From contig QKYT01000165.1 of the NCBI GenBank assembly GCA_003550305.1, forward strand, positions 58,918-122,917: a DNA stretch of 64,000 nt, in the 5' to 3' direction. This document shows, piece after piece, positions 20,697-34,235 of this stretch (the stretch's first letter is position 1; each line of letters begins with the position of its first letter). The notes under the pieces were generated by a model. It was given only the letters and a program-made list of their open reading frames with translations, ran no database searches and was not told where the DNA came from. Source of the stretch: Glomus cerebriforme. Its lineage: Eukaryota > Glomeromycota > Glomeromycetes > Glomerales > Glomeraceae. Position numbers and translations under genes: made by a program.

Positions 20697-21848
20697 AGAA
20701 AGTTTATAGAAAGTTTATAGAGAGTTTATAGAAAGTTTATCAGTACTGACTTCTGAGTCATTGTATTTATGTGGTTTTTTTCACATGACCTCATGGTGTA
20801 AGTATCATCGTGTATCAAAAATTGCATAATAAATAAATGAATTTTGTATAACCATAATTGAGTTACTTCATTTTGTAATTAATCATCAATTTCAACATGC
20901 TATGCTTATAGTCAGCTATCAAGCAATTTCTTCTTTTCCTTTAGCCCTATTTTTTTTATGATAATATTTTTTTATGAAATTAAGGCTTTATTTATTAATC
21001 GGCAGATATATAGTAAAAAGCTAAAAATTGATTTAATTTATATTTATCATATGATTAGCTAGTAGGTCATGTTTCTATTAGTTGGAAGAATAAAGAATCA
21101 TCATAACTGAAATGTATGACAGGTTAGATTAATCATAACTATATTAGAAAAGGTATGATGTTAACTATCATATAGACACATAATTGGTAGATTTTGTTTA
21201 TTATTTATTTGAGACTTGGAATTTTTTTTACATGTCTGATTTCTATTTGTCATATAGTTATTTATTATTTGATTAACATAACTCACACATTTCAGAAATG
21301 CATCATGATTATCATATGATGATATGACATACCTCATATTATCTTCTTAATTTACATATATTGTATTATATATACTGTAGGAGGATCAAGAAAGTATGTC
21401 ATACTTTATTAATATCAGTAATTTTACAATTCTAATTGCAGGTGATTGTTATTGCATTAGTATTAAAAATGAAATTTCAGGCAGAATTAAAAGATAATAA
21501 AACTTTATCCAAAATTCCACTCTAATGCTATTATGGTTTAATGATATTTTTATAAAGTCTTACTTTATTTTTAGTATTGGAAAATTCAAAAATTCATATA
21601 TTAAAAATATGAAATAATATGTATAAGATTTTAGGATTTAAATTTTTTTTTATTTAATAAACTAAAGAAATTTACTTGAAAGTCAAAAAGCAAAAATATT
21701 ACATGATTTAAATTTTATAAACTCAGTATCAAAATATCAAATTACTATTTATCTATATTTATATAATATGAACTATATATAAACTTATAAAAACTTTTAA
21801 TCAACTTTTAATCAACTTCTAATTAACATTTAACAAACTAAATTCTAA
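20697..21848. other. Intergenic, no gene seen
   Basis: AT-rich spacer between the interrupted gene and the BTB-BACK gene. At 20697-20740 the motif AGAAAGTTTAT is repeated four times in tandem. Otherwise nothing supportable. Confidence 0.6.
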
Positions 21849-22748
21849 TTATATAAATTCATTTAAATTTATAGCTTCTTTAATTTTTTTATAAACATTT
21901 TGATTAAAACTTTGTTTAAAAGGTTTAATCTTAATAAAATAATCTTCTTTTGTAATATATTCAAATTTAATATGAGGTAAAAAAGGTTCTAAAGATTTTC
22001 CAAAACAATAAAAATCATCAATATTCCAATCTTTTATATCCTTATTTTTTAAATTAGTTTTTACCATACACCATTTTAAAAGACAATCCCAAATTTCAAT
22101 TTCTTCAATAACAATATCGACCCTTTTAACCAAATATAATAAAGTTTCTTTATCCAAACCAGTAAAATCATCAGCTCTAAATATTATATGAGGTAAATCA
22201 GTAACAATATTTTTAATATAATTTCTTAATTTTGTAAAATTAGAATATTGAGAAGTAACATCATAAAAATGAGTAAAATATTTTTGTATAGAATTTTGAG
22301 TTTGTTTAAGAAATATATCTTGTAAATAATCTATTATTTCATTAAAATGTAATTCATCAGCAGCGATTAATAAATCCAAAATTACTTCAGGTTCTTTATA
22401 TTCTATATCAAGAATTCCTCCATAAATATATTTTAAAATAATATCAAAAACTTGAGGAGAAATAAATTGTTTATCAAAAATGATTTCTTTTATATTATTA
22501 TTATTATTAGTATTTAATAATAATTTTTTAAAATAATTTGATCTTTGATTTAATATAAAAGAATGTACTTTAAATTCTTTATAATTATGATGATGATTAT
22601 TATTATTGTTTTCTTTTATTTTTATTACGACATCAAAATTATTACTATTTTCAAGTAATTCTAAATAATGTTTTGATAAATCAATAAAAAAGGATTTTTT
22701 TTTAATAAAAGAAGAATCTTTTATTTTATTTCGTTTTTCGGATGTCAT
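21849..22748 (-). CDS. BTB/POZ-BACK domain protein
   Basis: Single-exon 299-residue protein. A BTB/POZ fold spans roughly residues 25-135 (FDVVIKIKE, YKEFKVHSFILNQRSNYFKKLL, VFDIILKYIYGGILDIE) and a BACK region follows to about 260 (LIAADELHFNEIIDYLQDIFL, IEIWDCLLKWCM). Such proteins dimerise through BTB and usually act as substrate adaptors for Cullin-3 ubiquitin ligases; the family is greatly expanded in Glomeromycotina. Unlike its relative at 29859-31358 it has no TLDc domain: translation ends shortly after BACK. Asn runs encoded by AAT repeats lie in the BTB loop. The start is the first ATG after stops, 5 codons before SEKRNK. No break seen. Confidence 0.88.
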   Translation of the reverse strand: MTSEKRNKIKDSSFIKKKSFFIDLSKHYLELLENSNNFDVVIKIKENNNNNHHHNYKEFKVHSFILNQRSNYFKKLLLNTNNNNNIKEIIFDKQFISPQVFDIILKYIYGGILDIEYKEPEVILDLLIAADELHFNEIIDYLQDIFLKQTQNSIQKYFTHFYDVTSQYSNFTKLRNYIKNIVTDLPHIIFRADDFTGLDKETLLYLVKRVDIVIEEIEIWDCLLKWCMVKTNLKNKDIKDWNIDDFYCFGKSLEPFLPHIKFEYITKEDYFIKIKPFKQSFNQNVYKKIKEAINLNEFI

Positions 22749-23522
<774 letters not shown>

Positions 23523-24752
23523 TTAATTTCTCATAGTAAATTGTCTATCTCCATTTGGAAGACTTCCACCTATAAAATATTTTTTAGAAGAACCACCATT
23601 TGATGAATTATTAAAGAATTTAGATATATAAAAACTAGTATCAGATTCAATTGAATTTAAACTATTTATTGTATTCATTGTATTAGTAGTATTACTTCTT
23701 TTATGATATTGAGTACGAGATTGAGAACGAATTTGAGCATGAGAAAATGAACGACCATGAGTACGAATATTTTTGTTGTGATGAGGTTGAGGAGATTCAT
23801 TTCGTCTTGGGGATGCAGAATTTGGTGTTGATCTTGGAGAAGGAGTAGGTGAAGAAATTACCAAAGATGTTGAAATTGGTGGTAATGGAGGTAAAGATTT
23901 TGATAATCTATGATTATTAATATTACGTCTTGATGAATTATTATTATCCATAGTATAATTATCTGGTAACATATCAGGACGATAATCACCACCAATAGCC
24001 AATTCTTCTACTCCTAAAAATTTTCTTTTAATAAATTTAACGATACCTCTTGGAGGAGAAAATAAACAACCAGGAAATATGAGAATTAATATCATATTTT
24101 GTATAGAATTATAATCCATATCTAATATAGGACCTTTAAATGTTACTATAGTATAAATTATAAAATGAGCTATAAAAAGTATAACCACGATAAAAAAATG
24201 TACGATAGAAACTGCAGTTTGTTGTGGTCTTAATCTTGTTTGAGTTCTAATAGAAAATAATGGAAATATTCCATAAATTAAACTTAAAAAACCTGATATT
24301 AAACTTAAAATAAAAATAAGATTTTTAAATTTAATTTCTGAACCTGTTAAAGTATAATTTGTGTCTAATAAAATTTTAATAGCTGTAAATACTGATAAAC
24401 CGAATACTCCCATTGATATTATTAAAGGAGCAAACATTGATAAAGTTTTTAATAAACCATAATTTTGATAAAAATTAATTCCAACTTGTAAAAGAACATA
24501 ACAAGATAATATTGAAGTTAATGATGTTGTAAGAAAATATATACTTGAAAAATCTCTCGTTAATTGTGCCACTTTTAATACTCTCAATAAATCTAAAATG
24601 TTCATTGATAAAATGATTAAAGATCCAAATAAACAATTTATGTGAATAATTATTGATATTGCAAATAAAGCTTTTCGAATTATATGTACGATACTTAATA
24701 ATGATAATATTAAACTGATTATAATAAGTGTGATTAATCCTGCTTGTTCCAT
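23523..24752 (-). CDS. Multi-pass membrane protein with serine-rich cytoplasmic tail
   Basis: Single-exon 409-residue protein. Seven hydrophobic segments can be counted in the first 235 residues (about 5-25, 30-52, 72-95, 105-128, 145-168, 182-205 and 215-235), followed by a basic PPRGIVKFIKRKFLG and a 160-residue hydrophilic tail rich in Ser, Asn, Pro and Arg. Seven helices plus a long phosphorylatable tail is the outline of a receptor-like protein, but I see no fungal GPCR signature (for example of Ste2/Ste3 or the PQ-loop type) and do not name a family. The ATG at 24752 precedes the first helix with no signal peptide needed. Transcribed in the same direction as the BTB gene, with a 770-base A-rich spacer. 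Confidence 0.8.
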   Translation of the reverse strand: MEQAGLITLIIISLILSLLSIVHIIRKALFAISIIIHINCLFGSLIILSMNILDLLRVLKVAQLTRDFSSIYFLTTSLTSILSCYVLLQVGINFYQNYGLLKTLSMFAPLIISMGVFGLSVFTAIKILLDTNYTLTGSEIKFKNLIFILSLISGFLSLIYGIFPLFSIRTQTRLRPQQTAVSIVHFFIVVILFIAHFIIYTIVTFKGPILDMDYNSIQNMILILIFPGCLFSPPRGIVKFIKRKFLGVEELAIGGDYRPDMLPDNYTMDNNNSSRRNINNHRLSKSLPPLPPISTSLVISSPTPSPRSTPNSASPRRNESPQPHHNKNIRTHGRSFSHAQIRSQSRTQYHKRSNTTNTMNTINSLNSIESDTSFYISKFFNNSSNGGSSKKYFIGGSLPNGDRQFTMRN

Positions 24753-27700
24753 TATATATACAATCTATTAAACGAGTTCAACTCAGTCGATGGTTAAATT
24801 ATTTTCTTCTTTTTTTTTTAAAAAAAAAAAAAAATCTTTTTTCGTTAAAAAAAAACAATTGGGACAAGTAGCGTTTCCCGCGCCTTTTTTTTTTCCTTTT
24901 TTTTTTTTAATTTAATTTTTTCATTAAAATAAATTTAATACTTATATATATAATCATTTATTAAAGAGAACAGAGAGAATAAATTGAATAAGATTGAAAC
25001 GCTAAATGAATAACAACAAATCTTTGTTGTTAGATTTTTATGAAATTTTAAATGAGAAAAGAAAAAAAAAAAAAAAACTGTCAATTATGTAAGTTTTTTT
25101 TTTGAAAAAAAAAAAAAGTCACAAAGGAGTTTATATAAACTCAATTTATACTCTAAAAATATTTTTATTCTTTTAACCGACAAGAATTACGAGTCTAATT
25201 TTAATTTTAATAATATAAATAGATTAAATGATTATAATATGTTTCATAAAATCAAATATAGTTAATAAATATATTATTATTATTTCGATCGAAATGATAA
25301 ACTTTGTTTATATGGTATGTACCGATTAAATTTTTTTTTTGTTTACACTACATTATCCACTCTTTTATTTCATGATTAGTGATGAGAGTCCCAAATTTAG
25401 AAATGATAAACTTTCGGAATCTTACGAAAACCTTCGGATGATCTACATACTAAACAAAGTAAATTCCTGTCTAACTAACTAACTAACCGCGGATATTCGC
25501 GAGATCTTATTTTTATTTTTTTTTTTTTAAAGTTTTTAAGGGTATATTTATCATATTTATCATATTTATGATTAATGTATACTTTTTTTTAAATGATATT
25601 TATATGAAATTAAATGAAATAAAAATGTCGGAAAAAATATGAGAACATTTCAAATCATTATGCAGTACAATATTTTTAAATTCTCTGATCGTCTTTTTTT
25701 TAGAAGAAATGCAAATCGAAAATCAAAAAAATGTTCACGCGTTAACAGTTAATTATTATTAATTACTATTTTCAGAATATATCCCTTTCCAAAAATAAAA
25801 TATTACTAGGTTCTTCTTTTTTTAATTTTTTTAAAAAAGAAAGGTTTCAGTTTATAAATTTTTAATTGGTTGAAAATAAAACGGAATATATTCCGATAAT
25901 ATACGATCCGAATATGAAGATAAAATTTTTTAACCTTCCATGTGATGATGATTATCGATGCATGTGTTACATTAAAACCTCGTCTTTGACCAAAATATTA
26001 TAAAGTATAACGATTAACAAAAACATTTTAAACATTTTAATAATAATCAAACATAACAAACAAGTTCGTAACGGAATCTTTTGTTAGAGTTTCAATAATT
26101 ATTTTCTTTGTTTTGATGCAATAATCTTAATAATCTTTTTAATGTTTTCGGATTAAATGCTTGAAATTTTTTTAAAGTCATTTTGTTACACAAATAATCA
26201 AATAATATAAATAAAATGTATAAAATTGGTTATTCATAATGAATAAAAAGTTTTTTTTTTTTTTTTATTTAACAAATAGAAAAATTTCGTTAAAAATCTG
26301 ATAAAAAGAATCAATTGACCCTTGAGTGGTGCGAAATTTTCAGTTAAACAACATTTTTTAAGTAAAAGAACATTCTTGTTTTTTTTTGATTAGTAAAAAG
26401 AAAAATAAAATTGATATACAGTATTTCCGTAAATATTTATTATTATTTATTATAATATTATTGAATATTATTGAATATTGTATATTTGATATTGTATATT
26501 GTATTATCTGTTATCTGAATATTGTTTTTTTTTTGTTTTTTTTTTTAATGTTCTCAATGNNNNNNNNNNNNNNNNNNNNNNNNNNNNNNNNNNNNNNNNN
26601 NNNNNNNNNNNNNNNNNNNNNNNNNNNNNNNNNNNNNNNNNNNNNNNNNNNNNNNNNNNNNNNNNNNNNNNNNNNNNNNNNNNNNNNNNNNNNNNNNNNN
26701 NNNNNNNNNNNNNNNNNNNNNNNNNNNNNNNNNNNNNNNNNNNNNNNNNNNNNNNNNNNNNNNNNNNNNNNNNNNNNNNNNNNNNNNNNNNNNNNNNNNN
26801 NNNNNNNNNNNNNNNNNNNNNNNNNNNNNNNNNNNNNNNNNNNNNNNNNNNNNNNNNNNNNNNNNNNNNNNNNNNNNNNNNNNNNNNNNNNNNNNNNNNN
26901 NNNNNNNNNNNNNNNNNNNNNNNNNNNNNNNNNNNNNNNNNNNNNNNNNNNNNNNNNNNNNNNNNNNNNNNNNNNNNNNNNNNNNNNNNNNNNNNNNNNN
27001 NNNNNNNNNNNNNNNNNNNNNNNNNNNNNNNNNNNNNNNNNNNNNNNNNNNNNNNNNNNNNNNNNNNNNNNNNNNNNNNNNNNNNNNNNNNNNNNNNNNN
27101 NNNNNNNNNNNNNNNNNNNNNNNNNNNNNNNNNNNNNNNNNNNNNNNNNNNNNNNNNNNNNNNNNNNNNNNNNNNNNNNNNNNNNNNNNNNNNNNNNNNN
27201 NNNNNNNNNNNNNNNNNNNNNNNNNNNNNNNNNNNNNNNNNNNNNNNNNTTTTTTTTTTTTTTTACCATATGGAAACTATACTATTAATAGTTAGAATAA
27301 AGAAATAAAAATAACAATGAACCATAATTATTTCTTTTCTTTGTCAGATAATAATTTTAATATATGTTAATACTCATTACGTTATGTATATATGTATAGG
27401 ATCTGATTTATATAAAGCGAAAAAAAAATACTTGAAATCACTCTTTGCTATATAAGGGAATTCGGTAATTAAGTTTTTACCACTGTATATCAAAAAAAAT
27501 CACATTTAATTTAATGAAACGAGTTAATGTTTAAATCGAAATTTTTTTATTAAAAAAATCAAAAAAGGAAATGTGCAAATTCTTTATACTTTTATAGTAA
27601 TAAATTCATTCAATGCAAATAAAGATCATAAAAAAAAATTCGGTACATGAAATTTTTAAAAGTATTGGTTACACGAAATCTAAAAATAATAAAATTTTTA

Positions 27701-28856
27701 ATTTTTTTGGTATGCTATCAGTGATTTTAAACGAAAATGTGAATGTCGGGGAAGACCCTGTCGGGAAATGATCATCGATAAATTAACCATCGGGTAATTA
27801 ATTGAACAGGTTCATTTTTTTCAAAAAAAGAAACATTGATAATCCTAAATCGATAATCATAATTGTAAATATGAAATGTATAAAATGTATGATGGACTTT
27901 TTTAAATTAATTTGATGATCAGGAAAGTTCCCAAGCGTTTTGATTTGATCGGATTTAAATGTTTCAATTATTAAAACGTAAGATTTACTTTTTCTGGATA
28001 TTTATAATAATATAAAATGATGTTCAGATTCTCGTTTATTATTTTTAAATTTTGTCTACTCTTAGAAATCTAATTATCGAATACTGTATTTTAAATCTAA
28101 CTAATTAAAAAATACATTATTTCAAACGCTTCGAATTTCCATTAATTATAATGATTATGAGGTTATTACTGATCTATTGAGTATCTATTGGAAAGTCCAA
28201 GATAAGTTTATAGATGTATGCAATTATTATAATGTATAAATCCGTATAATGTTGCATTTTTTTTTCAAGACAAAACAAATGCAATTAAATTTTCTTTTGG
28301 CTGCTTCAAATTTTTTAATAGGTTTCTTTCTTTCTTTCTTTTGATCGGTTTACTCGTTAGTCGTTACATAGTATTTATTCGAAGATACAGTATTACAATA
28401 AATCTAAGCCACTAAAAAACGATTTATGAGGATCAGTCGATTTTTGGTCGATTTTCGGTAATGCTAATTTCGACCAGCATTAAATAATCACGTGATATAA
28501 TTCAGTATAACAGTCCGTACGTTGTACTACTAACTGCTAACCATCGATTTTTTTTTCTTTTAAACTTCAAAATTTTTTCGTTTAAGGAATAGTTAATGTG
28601 GAGTAATAAATGAACATTTAACTGTAAGAAATTTATTTTATTATAATTTTGTTTATTTGTTTAGAATGTTTTTAACGTTTTAAGTTTTTTCTTGTTAAAT
28701 AAATTTATACATTTATAATAAATATTATTATTTTGTTTCAGGTTATCTCATACTGTAAAACAGTCAAAACAAATAATTAAATAAAACTATTAAATGAATG
28801 AATTTGATTAATCGTACTTAAAAAAAGTTTAAAATACGTTTCAGGTAATGTAGGTA
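24753..28856. other. Long AT-rich intergenic region
   Basis: Divergent spacer between the membrane protein (-) and bL31m (+), with a 690-base assembly gap inside. There are poly-T/poly-A tracts and no supported gene. A 30-codon ORF on the minus strand near 26095-26181 (MTLKKFQAFNPKTLKRLLRL) is too short to judge. Confidence 0.6.
26560..27249. other. Assembly gap (N)
   Basis: 690 N bases flanked by T-rich sequence. Confidence 1.
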
Positions 28857-28940
28857 ATGTTTATTTTAAAAATATTTTATAATTATTTATCTTTAAAACA
28901 TTTAAAATATTTAAAAATATTTATTTTTATAATAATAGAC

Positions 28941-29321
28941 ATGAATGTAATGAATGTAATAAAATTAAGTACTTCTAATTATCCTATAATTCTGTACAAA
29001 CGTTCCTACGCCACCATCAAATCGTTCGTACGTCCTAGATTATTTACTCAACAAATAATATTATCTAATGGAGCTACGTATACATTACGTACAACATCCC
29101 CAAAACCTCGAATAAAGTTGATAAAAGATACTAGAAATCATCCATTATGGAATCCATCAGAATCATCACAAACATTAGATGATGAAAGTGGTCAATTAAG
29201 TAAATTTATTAGAAAATTTGGTGAAGAAGATTATGATTTAGAATTTATGGAAAGTGATGAAAAATTACCTGAATTAACTAGTAAAGATATGAAAAGTCTT
29301 GGAAGGGGAAAGAAGAAATAA
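28941..29321 (+). CDS. MRPL36: Mitochondrial ribosomal protein bL31m (yeast Mrpl36 type)
   Basis: Structural component of the large subunit of the mitochondrial ribosome. From the ATG at 28941 the product is 126 residues: a basic, acid-poor leader to about residue 27 (MNVIKLSTSNYPIILYKRSYA) fits a mitochondrial presequence. It is followed by the bL31 core: QQIILSNGATYTLRTTSPKP, then KDTRNHPLWNPS and LDDESGQLSKFIRKF, corresponding to the bacterial bL31 segments around G-x-x-F/Y, HP-x-W/Y and G-R-x-x-x-F-x-x-R-F. The open frame extends upstream to an ATG at 28857, but that extension is a very hydrophobic Ile/Leu/Phe run and less likely. The tail is acidic then ends GRGKKK. Intact, single exon. 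Confidence 0.8.
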   Translation: MNVMNVIKLSTSNYPIILYKRSYATIKSFVRPRLFTQQIILSNGATYTLRTTSPKPRIKLIKDTRNHPLWNPSESSQTLDDESGQLSKFIRKFGEEDYDLEFMESDEKLPELTSKDMKSLGRGKKK

Positions 29322-29399
29322 TAAAAAAAAATTTTATTAATGATTTATCATTATTATTGTTATCGTTATTATTATTTTTGGGGGGGTAGAAAAAAGGAT

Positions 29400-29858
29400 G
29401 AAAAAAGAATCATTTGGTTCTTAAGGAGAAAGGTTATTATTATTAAAAATGCTTTGCAGATTTTTTGTTTTTTGAACAATATAATAATGATTTTTTTTAA
29501 TTTAATAATAAAAACAAATTTAGTCTCGTGTATAATGTCAAGTGACGGCTTTGATTTATCACGTGCACAGTTGTGCGTAATGGCTGCGTAATATACTATT
29601 GTGATTTTCTTTTTTTCATAACAATGTAATTTTGCTTCAAAAGAAAATTGTTTCTAAAAAATGAAAAATTTTCTCACGCCAAGGTACTAATCAGGCGGAA
29701 CAATGTACTTTTAAGTACTCGTACATTAAGGTACATATAAAAATTTTTTTTTTTTTTTTTTTTTTACATATATAAATCAACTTTTTTTTTTTAAAAAAAA
29801 AAAAATTTTTCTTCTCTCTTTTTTTTTTAAAGCAACTGCTGATTAGTATTAAAAAATC
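29400..29858. other. Intergenic between bL31m and BTB-TLDc gene
   Basis: Contains long T and A runs (29740-29800) just before the BTB-TLDc start. Short open frames here are low-complexity. No gene supported. Confidence 0.6.
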
Positions 29859-31358
29859 ATGATAACTCAACAATTTTTACCGTATTTATCACAACATTAT
29901 TTAAGTGCTTTTAATAATAATAATAATAGTGAGTTTGATGTAATCATCAAAATAGGAGAGGAAAATAATTATAAAGAATTTGAAGCACATTCTTTCGTAT
30001 TATTAACAAGATCGATATATTTTCGTACTGCATTATCAAAAGAATGGGTTAAAAAACAAGATAATAAAATGATTTTTCATAAACCAAACATTACTCCAAA
30101 AGTATTCGAAATCATTCTCAAGTAAGTAGTTATAATTCTAAAATCCCTCGAAATAAAAATTATTATAAACTAACTTTCGTTCCATATCTTCTTTCATAGA
30201 TATATTTATGGAGGTATTGTTGAAATTGATACAGAAGATCCGGAAGACGTATTAGATTTATTGATCGCATCAGATGAATTAAGTTTTGTTGAAATATTGG
30301 ATTATTTACAAGAAATATTTCTTGACCGAATTAAAAATTCAGTACAAGATTATATAATTCACGTTATAAATCTTTCAATACAACATCCAACTTTCAATAT
30401 AATTAAACAGTATGTAGATTTTATTATAAAATATTCCCCTCATATAATATTTTTTGGTAAAGAATTTAATAATTTAGATCAAGAAATTCTTATATTATTA
30501 TTACAAAGAGATGATATTATGATTGATGAAATTCAATTATGGGATTGTTTATTAGAATGGTGTAAATTTAGAGTAGAACTTGATAAATTAAATATTGAAG
30601 AATGGAATATGATGGATTTTAATAGATTAAAAGAAATGTTACAACCTTTTATTAAATATATAAGATTTTCTCATATGACAACAAATGATTTTACCGTTAA
30701 AGTTTTACCTTATCGACCAAGTGTTGAAGAATATATTTATGATATTATTAAAAAAATATTTTTTACTAGTATAAGAGATATGATTAGATTATCTTTTAAT
30801 TTTTCAATAGAACAACCTAAACGTAGAGGAATTGATTCTTTATTAATTAATATAAAAGAATGTATATTAATTTCATGTTGGTTAGATAAAAGACCATGGA
30901 ATTATTATTCTTTTTCAACATTTCCTTATGATTTTCAATTATTATATAGAGCGAGTAAAGATGGTTTTGATGTTTCAACTTTTCATAAATTATGTGATAT
31001 GAAAGGTCCAACTCTTACCGTTATACGTGTTGAAGGAACAAATGAATTAATTGGTGGTTATAATCCTTTAGATTGGCATTCTCCTTCTGAATGGGTTGAA
31101 GGTATAACTATGGATAGTTTTATATTTAAAATTAATCAAAATTTAGAAAAATCTATTTTAAGTAGACCTTCTATTGAAAATTCTGTAGCGAATAAATTTA
31201 ATAATGGTCCTGATTTTAGGGATGATTTAACTATTACTACTGGTTATCCTGAATCTAGATGTCATTGTGAACATTTTGGTTATAATAAACCTATTAGATC
31301 ATCTGAGAGAAATTTTATTGTAGCTGATTATGAAGTATTTAAGGTTGTAAGAACTTGA
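29859..31358 (+). CDS. BTB/POZ-BACK-TLDc protein
   Basis: Two exons, 29859-30121 and 30200-31358, separated by a 78-base intron with a GTAAGT donor and TTTCATAG acceptor; the codon for Lys in FEIILK-YIYGG is split by it. The 473-residue product has BTB at about 20-115, BACK at about 120-240, a linker, and a TLDc domain at about 290-473. The TLDc is marked by LDKRPWNYYSFSTFPYDFQLLYRASKDGF, then GPTLTVIRVEGTNELIGGYNP and the closing FIVADYEVFKV. TLDc domains are linked to oxidative-stress protection and V-ATPase regulation; BTB suggests Cullin-3 adaptor function. This BTB-BACK-TLDc layout is massively expanded in Rhizophagus, often with Sel1 or kinase genes. Intact. Confidence 0.9.
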
Positions 31359-31929
31359 AGAAATTTTTTTTTTTTTTTTTGTATAGTTTTTTTTTATTAG
31401 ATTTAGATTTTTATACATTATTATACGTAAAATTGTGAATAAAAAATAATAAAAAAAAAAAAAGTATTTCATACAGTAAACATCATCGAGCTTTTTAAAT
31501 ATTTTTTTTTAATGTGGGCATGTGGGCATTCTTTGGTATTGAATCTTTTTTTTTTCATACGTCTGAAAGATGGTGGTGTAATTGTCGTTCCTATTTAATT
31601 TCCTTTACAATAATATTAAATGCATCAATCATCAGTAATAGCAGAATATGAGGAAAATATGAATTAAGGTGGAAGAGAGAACGCGTAGAATTTAGATAAT
31701 GTTGGCCAGAATTTTATTTACTTTTTTAGTAACTGACTGACATTATCATAATCAGCTATAATGCACAGTGTAGTAAAATTAGTAAAATTGAATTGTATTA
31801 AAATTGATTATTTTTCATACTTTTTGAAAATTTTATCAATTCCTGATATTTCACAAAACTTTACATTAACTTCTAAAATCTTAAAGTAAAAAAAAAAAAA
31901 AGCATATAGCAAATAAAATACCAAAATAT

Positions 31930-32150
31930 GGTAAAAAAAATTCATGTCATAAGGCTCTTATTAATTCTATATTCAGATATAACTAATGGAAAAATCTCAG
32001 CTTCATCCTATTTATATGTTGATTAAACATAGTAAAAAAATTTATGTTATAAGTAAGGCTCTTATCTTTTATTATTAATTCTATATTCAGATGCAACTAA
32101 TGTTAATATATTGGAAAAATCTCAGCTTTATCTTATTTATATGTTGATTG
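31930..32150. repeat. Diverged tandem duplication
   Basis: A unit of about 95-120 bases occurs twice: GGTAAAAAAAATTCATG...GTTGATT at 31930-32023 and again at 32031-32148. Shared blocks include AAGGCTCTTAT, TAATTCTATATTCAGAT and GGAAAAATCTCAGCTT. The second copy has two small insertions. Confidence 0.7.
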
Positions 32151-34097
32151 GAAATATTAAGAATTATAAATATAATAATAAATTAGATGCAAAATAATTA
32201 TTAGGATATTTACCAATTCTAAACATAAAAATGTTACTGAAAAAAAATGAAATGTTCAAAATTGCAGTTTGTATAGCCTTTCAAATTCTTTATAAGTACT
32301 TTTAAATTTTATTTTAGAATTAAAAAATAGCATAGATTCTTTTGGTTTTTTTCTTAAGTTTTTATTGTTTATCTCAACTATAAGTTGAATTTTTCATTTA
32401 ATCTTAAAAAATAATTTTGCTAATATTAATTTGAATTATAAATACATGATATTATATACTATTATTTTGAATAGAATCAAAAAAAATGTTTGCATTAAAA
32501 ATGTATTTAATTTTTTTAAAATATAAAATTTTATAATGTCACAACTCACAATAGTAGATAAGTGCATCATTTTGATTCAGATTTATTTAATTATTAAATT
32601 AAATTTATATAATTATTAATAAAGATATAGTATAATAATTCTTTAGTAGATGAAATAAATTATAAATTAACTAAAATATTAAGATTTCAGATTTAGATTA
32701 ATTACAGGTAAATATTATGATTTAATAAAATAATAATTTTTATAATAAGTAATTTGTATAATAAAAATACAAAAAAAAAAAATAAATAAAATTTTATTAA
32801 TAATAAAAAATTAGCAGAGCTTTATGAAAAATAGAATAAAATATATATAATTAATAAATAAAAAATATTAAAAATTAAATAATAAAAATACAGTATTTGG
32901 CAATAAATTATCAATTACCTATAAATTAAAATAATTATTACATAAATATATTTTTATGTAAATATTTTTTTTTAATAATTAACTTACTTTTTATAGTATA
33001 ATTAAAGTTGATTATTAAGTTGGAATATACTTTTATCAGAAATTTAAATAAATATTGATTATTATATTTTAAATTTTATTAAAAAAATTAGGATTTTAGT
33101 AAAAATTTTTCAAGTATTGTTAAAATATTAAAATAATTTGTATTATTATAATATTTTTTAAAAATAAATCATTTGTTATAATTTATATGGTACAAATAAT
33201 TTAAGCCAACCACATTTTATTATATAAAGAACACTCTTTTTAATAATTTTTATATTCATTCTTTTAAAAAGTTTAAAAAAAAAAATTATACTTTTGCAGA
33301 TTTATTAAGAAACCCATCTTTTAAATATAGAAAAAGTATTTTTATAATGCTAAAATTAATTAAAAGGGTTAGAAAATTTAAAAAATAATTTTTTAACTTA
33401 ATAAAAATTTTATTTTTTTTAATTTATACTATCATTTTTTCAGTTTTTTAAATGATATAAGGTTAAAAGATATTCAAATATTGATTTATAGATCTGCTAC
33501 ACTTTTTGATTTGTTAATTAATTATTGTAGTAATCTGCATTTATTGTTAATCTTTATTTAATTTATTGCATAAAGTAATGCTATATTTTTATATATTTTT
33601 AAGAAATTAGTAAATGATTAGTTTAGATAAAAATTATAAGAATATTGATATGTATCATCTCTAATGTTTGACGCCAATGTCATGTAATTTGTGTTATTAC
33701 ATGTATTGATGTGAAATTATATGGTAATATTGATGTAATCATATAATTATATATTTATATACATAAATTAAGCTTGTTATTAAGCTTTTATTAAACCTTT
33801 CCTTTTATTTTTTTTTAATAATATCATAATTATTCTCTTTATTCACTAAAAAAAAATGATTTTTTTTTATTAATTTTCATTTATTTTTATCTTTCAGTTA
33901 CTAAATTTCTATATTATAATTATGGATTTTAATTTACATGAACCTTTAAGTTCTAATAATGTTAAAGGCTAATTTAACATTTATTTTTTTATCTTTTTAG
34001 TGAACACAAATGAAATAAGCATTACTATATTAAGGAAAAACAATTTTTTTAATTAAGTAAGTTCATTTTATTGTAAATATTTTGAAGTTAATATAAG

Positions 34098-34235
34098 ATT
34101 GGGATTAGAGTTAAAATTGGAATTAGAATCAGAATTAGAGTTAGGATTAGGATTAGAATTAGAATTAGAATTAGGATTAGGATTAGGATTAGGATTAGGA
34201 TTAGGATCAGGATTAGTGTTAGAATTAGTGTTTGC
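34098..34235. repeat. GGATTA-type hexanucleotide microsatellite
   Basis: Alternating GGATTA and GAATTA units run for about 135 bases. Both strands therefore show long open frames of dipeptide repeats (LGLGLE or NPNPNS), which are artefacts. GGATTA differs from the common fungal telomere repeat TTAGGG. Confidence 0.8.

Noticed and set aside
23523..24752. Naming the seven-helix protein as a pheromone or nutrient GPCR
   Set aside because: Helix count and tail fit, but no signature of a known fungal GPCR class was visible.
26386..27308. Open frames spanning the second N gap
   Set aside because: Artefact of N bases; the edges are poly-T or Ile/Leu-rich low complexity.
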